DNA of 64,000 nt from Siphonodentalium dalli (lineage: Eukaryota > Mollusca > Scaphopoda > Gadilida > Siphonodentaliidae). The notes below the pieces were generated by a model that saw nothing but the letters and a program-made list of their open reading frames with translations, ran no database searches and was not told the origin of the DNA. The position numbers and the translations under genes are program-made. The first letter of the stretch is position 1. The number at the start of each line of letters is the position of its first letter. Location of the stretch: positions 100,711,319 through 100,775,318 of the forward strand of contig CP136066.1 in the NCBI GenBank assembly GCA_032622095.1, written 5' to 3'. Of this stretch, positions 37,701 through 49,700 are shown piece after piece.

Positions 37701-40700
37701 ACCATGCACGATCGTCATGTTTCTCTCCGACTCTAAAGTTTCTTGTAAATCCCGGAATTCTTTACGAACGACTATGTTCTGCAAACAAATTGATTAGTTC
37801 AGATGTTTGAGATTGCGCAGAGGATTTGGTAACCATGGCAAGTATTCAACTCCAGATGAAACATAGCAATAATTGAACTGCAAGGGTCACAACTGGGCGT
37901 GAGATTTGAAAAATTGTACAATTCTACAGTCACACTCCATTTAACACGAAACCTATACCACTGTTATTAAACCCCAGTGGTCCGTCGGGGCCATCGAACT
38001 CATATCACTGTGTTGACATCAACCACAAATCGAAAACAATAGCAATTGAGGTACCGGGATCATAGAATTTACAGCAATTATTTTTATCAACTCGGAAAAA
38101 TAAAGAGCGTTCCCTGTTAGTATATTCATAATATGGTAAAATAAAGAGCGTTTTCTGTAATCTCTGCGAAACATTGAAAGCAGCTGGAAAATGGCAATGA
38201 CTTTGACAATTGTTTGCAGAATATATCGAAATATTAATAATATTATCCCTCATTCCAAATCACGTAGACATGCATAATATGAAGTCTCAAATGAGTCTTG
38301 TCCGTTTAACCATTTGATGACGAGAGCTGCGCTGACGCAAAATTAAAGATCTTGTATCTGCCAATGCATTCTCTTCTATATGCGAGTCGGCCATAGGTCA
38401 CCTCGCAAATATAAGAGAATGCATTGGCCAAACAATTGTTTATCATTTTTTATAAATTTTTCTTAAATTCTTTAACAATTTTTATAATTTTGTTTATAAT
38501 TTGTTCTTACATTCTTTAACAATGTTTATAATTTTATTTATAAATTTTTCTTACATTTTATAACAATTTTTATAATTTTTTCTTATATTCTTTAACAATT
38601 TTATCATTTTTTAATAATATTTTCTTACATTCTTTAACAAAATTGTTCATTTGTTTTATCATTATTACATTCTTTAACATTTTTTTAACATTTTTGTTCT
38701 TACATTCTTGAACCATCATAAATAATAATATAAAAATTGTTAGGCCAATGCATTCTCTTATATATGCGAGGAGACCTACTATGGTCGACTCGCATATAAG
38801 AGAATGCATTGAAACATGGTTTTCGCAACAATTCAGGAAGTTCCCGTCATGAAAGGGATACACGACTAGTGTTCTTGAAACTTACCGAGAAGTCAACAAA
38901 GGTCATGTTACATGTGTCATTTTCCGCCACGCCTCTCAGAACTTCTAGTGCTCCCTCCGGACCTAATGGATTAGAACCGATCTGAAAACAAAGTGGCTTG
39001 GTTTAGAAGTTATAACTTTGTCCGTTAAGCACAAGAATACTATACTAGTTCAGGTTATTTGGAGGGTGATCATGTCCAATAGTAGATCAACTATGGTATG
39101 TTTATAAACTCTGTTCAATTGTTTATTCTCATCGCCTATCTATATATTTTTTTCCATTTTTGTTGACGATTTGTAAAGGCACGGTGTCGAGCGGCCGCAA
39201 TGAGCGAGATCACCGAGTCGCTACCACATTGGATCCATCCAGCCCCCATCCCGCGGTGTGCTACAGGTCATTTTTGGAATTCATGAATATTCAAAACTAG
39301 ATATATGGAATGCTACTCCAGAACTTTGAGTTGTATCACTGAATGCGAAGAAAGTTTGTGCCATTCTATAGAAAGCAGCAATTCAACTAAACCACAAAGG
39401 GCACTTAAATGTAGCGTATTTCTCTCGAAAACCATAATTACAACAATACTATTTTTATAAAACCCGAATTCAAGACAACAAATATTATTTTGGGAATAAA
39501 ACACAACACTGAACTTTAAGTAAGATTAATTATTTGTCTATGAAGGCAAACTAAAGTAGTTTAGGCGAGCTTTGGCGGAGAATTCTCTTAGATTCTAAAT
39601 GACTTTGGCCTAGATTTAGGGTGCTAACAAGTTGGAGTTGTCCCTCTTGCTATGCTCCGAACGTTTCCACGAGCTCACCAGAAATGTCTATTCTAAAATA
39701 GCCCGTAAAACTGACCTAAATGGTTGCTTGTATTATAAAAGAATACATTTTGCGAGAACCCTGTGCCAATGCATTCCCTTATATATGCGAGTCTCCCACG
39801 TGGAGCCTCGCATATATAAGAGAATAAATTGGCCTAATAATACTTACCTCGACATTTTAAGTGCATTCTCTTATATATGTGAGGCTCCCAATGTAAGCCA
39901 AATGTTGAACTTATTAACTGAAAATTTCCCACCAATGAATAAAAATAGTTCTGCTTTTTTATTATCTGTTTTAGGTATTTCATCTGCTTTTGCATGTATT
40001 ACATGAATGTATTACCCCTCCAAATAAATAATTGACCATTCCAATGTATACTTTTATAACTGAATGGAAGAATCCATTTAGCATAGAAAGGGTTAAATGC
40101 GACATTCTTCTGTGGCTATACTAATGCCTAGCATGTACTAACTTTTCAATTAGATTCATTGAAATGCGCATTATATCCAGGAACCTACGTCACCAATCAA
40201 TTCTCTAACCCAGAGCGGTTTTTATTTTTAATTTAAAAACGTTTGTCTGGTGGGGGCGGGATAAACTAGTGTACGCGAGCTGTTGAAATACAAAATGCAC
40301 ATCAAGAACTTAGTAATCGTTATATTTATATTTATAATTGAAATCTACAATGAAAATAGATACCGATTGTGTTCCGATTTTGAACATCAAACGCACCTCA
40401 ACCATTTAATAGAGTTTCGCAAAATTTTAATAAACATTTCAATCAAAAATTTCAAAGTACATTAACTCTCGCAACCACTGCACGAGTTCCAGATAGCAGT
40501 TACCTATTTAACTACAGTTATCCGAACGCCATCTAGACAATTTTTAAATGAATATGGCCAGTTCAGTTTCTCAGAATAATGCAGAATGAATTGTAACCTA
40601 CACAAGTCTCAAATAAATAAAAAGAAGCGGTAAGTCCTGCGTATCCGGGACTGAACTCTTGCATGGAGCTTGGAAGCGTTGGTTTAGATATTGCAATATA

Positions 40701-43700
40701 GTGACGTAAGTTCCTGGTCCTGATATCTTTAAGTGACAATGACGTGCCTTGAGAACTTTTATTATGTCATTGTTGCGGACTCCAGACGCGATAACCGGAG
40801 CACCCTCCATGGGAAGCCTGCAGTAACTGGCATCCAGATCCAATAAGGTCCTGTTGTTATGGAGAGCGTTACCAAGGGCAACGGCCCCTTCCAAACCGAA
40901 TCCGTTCATTGAAATATTCAGGGTCTTCATTCCGAAGTTGTCCTGCATTCAATGAGAAATATATATGGATATAGATTTTCACATGTGCACAATTGGTTGA
41001 CCACAGGGACATTGTCAGGAGGTCTCCGTCAGTTAGGGGTGTCGATCCACCTTATTTTGCAACTGCAACCCCCACGCCTTGAACCGGACTCAAATATCCT
41101 AGTCAGGAAAGTGCCCTTTGCAAACCCATTGGCAGTAAAAAAAACACGCGACATGATTTTACTACACAGCTGATTTCAGATTAACCAAATGCATGGTTTG
41201 TTATCACTATATGTTGGGTACATTTTACAGAACATATTTTACTAAACTACCCAACACCCGATTACTATGGTATTACATGTATACAGGTTAAAATCTTACT
41301 CAACGGAATTTAGAGAGTATCTACAAATCAGTACGGAACACGCGTTCCATGGACACTCCATTGACGTTACACGACGTAAATGACATTCGCTTCAACCATG
41401 AAACCAGAAATTTAAAATAAAAGCATCATCACACACGACAAAACAAGTCATGTATGTGCCTGGATACACCTTGTAAGTCTGTTTTTATTCATGGATTATA
41501 GAACGGGTTGCCTGTATACTAAACACAGAAAGACACGAATGTGAGCCCCTCGTTCTATCCTGCCGCACTGACACTCGTGTCGTACCAGCAAACCCATTAA
41601 CCCTTTCATGACGGGAACTTCCTGAAAGTTTGCGAAAACCATGTACCAATCCATTCTCTTATACATGTGAGTTGACCATAGGTCGCCGCGCATATATAAG
41701 AGAATGCAATGGCCTAACACATTTTATATTATTTTAAAAAAATGATAAAAAATTGTTAAAGAATGTAAGAAAAAAATAAAAACATTTTATAAAGGATGAT
41801 AAAAAGTTATAAAATTGTTAAAGAATATAAGAAATAATGAAAAAAAAAAGATAAAATTGTTAAAGAATATAAGAAAAGATGATAAAATGTTTTATAGAAT
41901 GTAAGAAAAAAATGATAAAAATTGTCAAAAATGTGTTAGGCCAATGCATTCTCTTATATATGCGAGGCGACCTATGGTCGACTCGCATATATAAGAGAAT
42001 GCATTGGTACAGGGTCTTTAATATTGCGCCAGCTAGTGCAGATCCCGTCATGAGGGGTGTATACATGTGTCATACTAATGATGGGGATTGCAAGTATTGT
42101 TATTCTACATTTGCCTATAGGCATAGTAAGCAGACAATTTATATCGGACCGTCCTTATTTAACAAAGCACTCCTCACCTCAATTCCCTCGGCTATGAGGA
42201 CACATCCTTTGGTCTTGAACTTGTTCCAGCTGATGTCCAGTGACTCCAGGCTCTCATTCTCGGAAAGTATTTTATTTAAATAAAAGGCACCGATTTCCTC
42301 GAAACAATTGTGGCGTAGTAAGAGGATTCTCAGAGTCGTGTTTTTCTGTCAAAAAGTAATAAAATACAATAAAATAAATAATTTAAAGGGGTACTGTACT
42401 CAAAATATGGGCCATTTTTGGAACCATCTCCTTTTATACTCAACAGAATATATGCAACACATGAATGAATTTGAGACATGAAATAGTGCAAATTATACTC
42501 ATGTGCTCAATGAACGATGCATACAACAAGGTAATTATAATGAAAATGAATTATGGCTGGAGTGATATTATAATTATAATTACCGTGTTGTTTGCATCGT
42601 TCATAGAGCACATAAGTGTAATTTTGAACTAATCCATGGATCAAATTCATTCATTTTTTGCATATATTCTGTTGAGTATAAAAGGAGATGGTCCCACAAA
42701 TGACTGGATTTAGTGTACAGTACCCCTTTAAGTAATGGATCCGCTAATATAATACATAAATAAAATCGCGTTTGTTCATTCAATTCGAAAATTAACACTA
42801 GTTGTACTAATCAAAACTCCACTCATATTTATGGGTCGGCAAAGTTGCCCGGAAAATGGTGATACATTTTGTTTCTCTCACAGAACTACTGTCTATTGTT
42901 ACTCACTTTTGAGTCATTCTGGACTCATCGACCTATGACCTCTTAGTAAACGGTACGGAATCTGACGAGGTTTGCCGAATAACTTTTGAGTGGGTATACA
43001 GTTCGGAATTATAGAGCACATGTCTTTGATTGTTGTGTCGCTTATTTGAGCCATTGAATGCCGCGAGTGATTGAATTTTTAATTCTTTCAAGATACTTGA
43101 AGGCTAATATTTGGCAACTATAAATCTCTACCAAATCGCATAATTTTAAGTCATACTTCCTTTCTGACTCCGTCACCACCGACTGCATGGGTACCAGGCC
43201 TGACCAGGCTGTAACATTCTGTATTTAGCGCGATTCTTTTACAGCAACGCGATATGCCCTACCACTAACTCTCGGTCATTTTGGATCCACCAGGTCCGGT
43301 TCCGTTGTTTCATAGATTCATCCATCATCGGTTCCGTGGTTTCAGTGCTACAGGTCAATGCTTTGGAGTAGCATTTCCATATATGGAGCTTTTGAATTAT
43401 TCATATATGGAAAGTTAAGTAAAACCACGGAACCGGACCTGGTGGATGCAAAATGGCCGCGAGTTAGTGATAGGGAGTATTCCCCCAAATTCAAATGCCC
43501 TTTATGTGCTTTTAGAAGGGAATAAAAAAGGAATAAAACTTATTACAGAACGGAGACTTAGAGCTGATGCCTGATGGTTAAATGATATTTGATATTTAAA
43601 TTGCCATGCGTGTTGTTGTCCATGTGCTTTTTGACATTTGTGTTGATAAAATAACCGGAGAACCAAAGCACCACATTGCGCAAAATCGTTCTTTGGTTAT

Positions 43701-46700
43701 AGTGGAAAAATCCAAACTTAATAAACGAAATTACACAAACTTTGTTATATATTTTGTGTGCAACGAGTGGGTCTATTCGCTTGGTATATATCTATTAAAG
43801 TCGCCGAAGGCAACACGATGTGGGTAAACATAATAATAATAGTAGGAGCGTACATGACTTCCAAAGAGTTTAATTGAATATTTTACTGTTGTTAAATGGC
43901 CGCGAGCAGCTTTGAATGTGTGTTTAAAATGACATATTTATCATATTGGGGTGAACATAAGCCCCCCCCCCCCCGATCAACCTCAACATAGTTATGAACT
44001 TTGCATACATTGGAATGGATTATTATTCATTCAGAGGGATGTTAATGAAATTGTTATAGTAAGAAAACGCCATTTTAATTGAACTTATTATCTTAACATT
44101 TCCTAAGAGAACTACTCATAGAAATGAGTGAAGTGTTAAACACTACCAAAGTTTTGCTGAGACACTACAAACCATATTGTCACTACGTATGGCTATACAC
44201 GTACATAGTGTCAGAAAGCACTCCAAATATACACTTTGAATATTCCCCAAGTTAATCGCCTTAAAGGACATATTGTGGACTTATTCGGATGCGATAAACT
44301 GATAATGTAGTATTCAGGCGCCATGCAAACTGTGGGAATGTAGCATTCTACTAACATCGCCGAAAATTTCAAAGAAATCGACCATATCATTCCATATAAA
44401 TCATCGCCTGAATTACGCTTAATTGTAAATATTTACGTCTCGATTCGGGACGCAACAATCGGCGATAAACTAACGCTAATTAGTTCGCCTTCGAGAGTCA
44501 TTGCATTTAATTATATATAAGAATGACGGTGTGTGCTGTAAATTTTGATTAATATTCGTAAAAATAACTATTTTCAGCAAGATTATTCTCCGTTTCTATT
44601 TGATCACCCAATCGGAGTGTTTAACATCACTTTAATATAGCACGTTAGACATGTGTATATTTAGACTGCGTGTCAGTTATCTGCAATATAGTCTGCATGA
44701 AATCGTGTATTTTAACACAGACTCGACAGCTATCGCAGTACTATACCAGAACTGGTATTTCATATGATAAGAGAAACATTCAGCTCTTACCTTGAGGGCT
44801 TCATAAAGACAACCAGCAGTCAGATCACCGATTCCATTGGCTGAAATAAATATAACCGAATAACAGAATAATGAGTCCCAATAGCGATGGCCAAGTTGGT
44901 CAAGTTTACTGGCAATGTAACGTTTAGTTTAAACATTGAATGATTAGAAGAGTAGTTCACTTGGGAGATATTAAGATTTAAAAAAAACTTACTTCATAAA
45001 AAGAACAACCCCAATATAGTAGAATAGTACATCTGGAGTTGATTTTGTTTTGCTGTTGTTTTTTTGTTTTTTGATTTGTGTAGGCTTGTGTAGGCTTGTG
45101 TAGGCTTGCTTAGTCGGGGGTTGAAGTTAATCATTCTGACTATGCTAGAATTATAATGACTAACTTTGATATTAGTCACAAAGTGACTAACGTTTCTTAG
45201 TCAAAATACAACGGTCTTTCTGACGTGAATACCCAACTTGGTTTTGTCTGCGACTGCATGTATATTCATCTATCTATGATCACACGCAACAATTTTTGTA
45301 TAATATTAACGACAATACACGAATTAGAAACTCCCAACTACAACTTTTCCCCGGCTCGAACTCAGACAACAACTTATAGTTTGTCTCGATAATTTGTAAA
45401 ATTAATTCCGGCTGCGTGCTATTATTTAAATTACGTTACGTGGATTTAATAACCAGCAAATCGCTGGGGGGGGGGTGACTTATATCTGTCTACAGTGGTG
45501 GAATAATACTGAGACTGTTGATATGTGAACATGATTTTTTATCAGCTAAAAAAACCGGCCGATGGCTATAATCATTGTAATTTTTCCTCTAAAATGATGT
45601 GGCCAAGTGGGGTTGTATTCGCACAGTCGGCGATGTCACAATCATGTTGAACTTGACCACTAGTCGTGTTCGACAGTGTTGTGACTGTTTCAAAGCACAT
45701 TAATTTACACCAGGGGATAAACGCACATAGTGTTTATGTCAACCACTAATGCATGAGTACGGGACATTGTTATCATCAACAACAACGACGTTGTCGAATG
45801 CAATCATCGAACAATCACGATATTGGACCATGTGCGGCTTTCGCCCAAATCCGCAAAGAAATACACTGTACGTCTCAGGAACTCTCTATTAAAATTTGGT
45901 TCTGTATTGAAGGGATTCCCTCCATTTCATTGGAGAGTGGCGCAGACTGCGCACGATTTCATTGACTTGTTGACGATTTCCCCACGCATTGTCGAACTCA
46001 ACTAGTGTTGGACAACTGAATACAGGCGATATATCCATAATTCATTTTACTCATCGCAATACAGGATACATCATCTTAGAGTGTTTGTTATCAGTCAACG
46101 ATATTCATGACTGATTATTCTAGTTGTATCTACAACTATTTCTGAATACTACGATTCTCACAAACATTTACTACGCCAGGAATGCACTCCATATTTGGAA
46201 ACGGTTTATTACGTCATGTTGGGAATGCCGCGTCGTCGTAGAAATGAAATATTATGGACACTTCAAGAGACATACATCCGATATAGAATTTTCGTCGGCT
46301 TTTCAAAGAGACTGGGGCAGTTCTAGTGTGTGGTGCGTAAAAAGTTGCAGCAAATGTTCATAACGCCGCAATGTCAATATTTCTGATGTTTCATCGCTCT
46401 TTCTATGGATATCTCCGCGAGACATTGAATTGGAGAGACCGGAGATGTCGATCTTTTGATGGTGTCAGACCGGTTTTCCGAAGACCTATTACTACGAAGG
46501 CCCACAACTCCGAAGACCCGATTCTCCGACGGCCCACAACTCCGAAGACCCGATTCTCCGACGGCCCATAACTCCGAAGATCCGATTCTCCGAAAGCCCA
46601 TAACTCCGAAGGGCCGATTCTCCGAAGACCTATATCTCCGAAGACCTATAACTCCGAAGGGCCGATTCTCCGAAGACCTATAACTCCGAAGGCCCGATTC

Positions 46701-49700
46701 TCCGACGGCCCATAACTCCGAAGGTCCGATTCTCCGAAGATTTTGTTTTATCGGGGTATTATCGTTTACTAAATAGTGTACAGTCCAGTGGCGAAGCCAA
46801 GGGGTCCCAAAATTCCCACTGCCCCCATTAAACCTCTACTTGCTATTTCAGACAATATGGGCCCCTACCAAAACATGTCCAATGTCATGTAAACGCCCGG
46901 AAATCGTTCATGGGGCATCAAAATATTCAAACTTTTCCTACTGCCCCCACCTAAATGGGAATCCTGGCCCGCCACTGTCTATACACCAGATACTATAACG
47001 TTACGTTGGCCCATGAGATGCCAGAGTAAAATGTACAGGGGTGAACGGGGAAGAACTTGTGGCCCCTGTGCATGTTAGGCTATACTCTGACATTCTTGCA
47101 GCGTTTCGTTATAATATACCCGGTGCACACCAGTGGCGGCGCCAGGGTTCCCATTTAGGGGTGCACATTAATTAGCATATGTGGGGGATATATCATGCAT
47201 ATGATATGCCGAAAGCATATCACGAAGGCCTGATTTGGGGAGCGCATAGGTACATGGGAGGGGTCGCCCCCAATCGTTGGTTCGGGGGCTCCCCTGGGCA
47301 GGAACACTGTGAATATTTGAATGCCTAGGAGGGATTTCCTGACGTTTACATGACATTTGACATGTTTTTTTGGGGGCGGTCTTCCCTAGGGCCCCATTGA
47401 CCCCGCAACTGGACTGTACACTATTTAATAAGCGATAAAACATGATCTTCGGAGAATCGGACCTTCGGAGAATCGGACCTTCGGAGTTATAGACCTTCGG
47501 AGTTATGGGCGTTCGGAGTTATAGGCCTTCGGAGTTATGGGCTTTCGGAGTTATGGGTCTTCGGAGTTATGGGATTTCGGAGAATCGGGACTTCGGAGTT
47601 ATGGGCTTTCGGAGAATCGGGGCGTCGGAGAATCTGACCTTCGGAGAATCGGACCTTCGGAGTTATGGGTCTTCGGAAAAACGCTACGTAACCCTTTTGA
47701 TTGGCGCTAATCATTGCCATCTTCTTCCTCATATGGTCCAATAAGTTGACATATTGTAACTCGTGCGAAATCAGTTCGGGCACTGCTTCGTGGAATACAT
47801 CAATTTCTTCGATTTCAACGGATGAAATCGAAAATTATACGGACGTGGCAAAGGTTCATCATGCAGTTGGATTCCCGATATATGAAAGTGTTTAATCTCA
47901 GGATGAGTTCAAATCAAATGTGAATGATCGATCGATCTTCACAGTAAAAGTATCCATTCGAATGTGAGATCGATGTCGCGTGCAAATGTGTTGCCTTGTG
48001 ATATATCACATGTTGTTGGATGTGTGTCATATAGTTGTACCAGTACAACTATTACACGGAACTATGCACATGTCCATCACTGTTCATGGAAACATGTGCA
48101 TGGCTATGAGAACCTTGTCGCCGAGTCATCGCCCAGATATTACGGAATTCAAATGTTTTACTAATACATAAATTTGAGTTATAACTATGATAGCTTTGTG
48201 TATCAAAAGGGGAGACCCGATTTGTATGTTTTGGATTTGTCGAAATTAGTATTGAGCTAATGTGCTAAATGTAGCACAACACTACATCATATAGGACAAG
48301 GCTCTGTTACGATAATGGTTGTGATCAAATGACTATGCTTTGCAACTGACATTAATTTTGTCAATCACAATTTTTGTGATTCTGTGTTTTACATGTCTTG
48401 TAATCACTATGAAACTTGCAATCGCCTATATATTCGGTGTGCTGCAAATAAAATATTCTATTCTATGAAGCTTTCGAGATCATGGGTACTCTAATCAGCG
48501 ACAAGACTTGGCCGATGCAGTTGTACTGACCTGTGAGATCCAGCTTCGATATTGTTCGATTCGATCCCAGTAGATTGCACATAGCTGTGGCGCCTTCATT
48601 TCCAATTCTGTTCTCAGCGAGATACTGAAATTCAGAATACATTGGCGATATAGTATCGGTAAGTTGTGAAATTCTCTGCAAGAATTTAGTTGACAGAGGA
48701 AAGATACCCTAGGACACAACACACAAAATTGCAGCTAGCAGAACCATCTTTAAATCTTCCAAAATTATAAATGTGCAATCACACTATAGTAACTCAGTAA
48801 AGTGTAAATATATTGTGTATAATTGCGCTCAAGAGACGTAACCCCGTCATGTACATGTACCGTAACCCTGGAATATTCACCATTTAAGGCACAAATCCAG
48901 GGGCACATAATTGTGTAGACATATATTTAAACATAGCTGCCAAAACAATATGGATGAATAAAACACAACCACAACAGTGTAACAAATCCTCTCAACCATA
49001 GTAGACCGTCATGCAACATATCGATTGTCACAATATGATCGCCATCTACTTGTTCTCTATTGTGTATAAGGGGCGGTATGATGACGGCCTGTATTGGCCA
49101 TGCCGCTCCTGTGCAAATTTTCAGGATAGATTCTTATGTATTTGTATTATGTATATAATTTGTGCAAATAAACAATCCAGTCCAATCCAATCCTTTAAAT
49201 CGTTCAGCTGTCAAAATGGTTGTTTATATATCAGGTTACATTTACTGTTGACTGTTTGCACAACGAATCGATATCGATACGACACGCCTCAACGCTTTGT
49301 AGTAATTGTTTTGCTACAATTCGTCGTTCGTTTCCAATTGAGTAGAGCTTTACTTGATTAACCAATTGTTATATTGGCGATGTTTACAGACTCGTCGTTG
49401 TTGAAACTTAGTCTGATTTGGAGTATAAATATCGTTTTGCAGCTATGCAGCATTCAAATCTTACTCGGGGCAGTGTGAACCCTATACATTATTATCCATA
49501 CAAAGATCAGTCGTATTTTATAGTAACAGTGTTTATAGTGTGAAGGGTATCTTAAACATTTCATGGTGCATCATTGAAGTTCATTTGCCAGTGCATTATC
49601 TTATATATGCGAGTCTCCCATAAGGAGCCATGGCTTACACGGTGAAGGTAAATGTATTTAGTCTCCATGTGGGAGACTGTCATATATAAGAGAATGCACT

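Larger units (their letters stand above)
46480..47674. mobile_element. Foldback element with exact 16-bp-period inverted tandem arrays
   Basis: Left array 46480-46735 is sixteen units of exactly 16 bp (GAAGxxCCGATTCTCC or GAAGxxCCATAACTCC types). Right array 47451-47674 is fourteen units of exactly 16 bp in reverse complement. The 715 bp between is itself partly inverted (ACTAAATAGTGTACAGTCCA against TGGACTGTACACTATTTAAT) and holds hAT-like CAGTGGCG ends. No ORF of known function. Confidence 0.92.

Noticed and set aside
39632-40006. 124-codon plus-strand frame
   Set aside because: It crosses two MITE families (39776-39890 and 39900-40094).
40598-40747. Continuation of exon 7 past KVLK
   Set aside because: It stays open but breaks the LRR pattern (ARHCHLKISGPGTY), and no GT donor there joins exon 8 in frame.
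46371-46683. Open frames through the 16-bp array (RRPITPKTRFSDGP-like repeats)
   Set aside because: A 16 bp period is not a multiple of 3, so all frames are read in turn. Openness is a by-product of composition.
46480-47674. CRISPR-like reading of the 16-bp arrays
   Set aside because: Units are contiguous with no spacers, and the genome is clearly animal.
49011-49361. 116-codon plus-strand frame
   Set aside because: No motif, no splice context, and antisense inside an intron. Chance length in AT-rich DNA.
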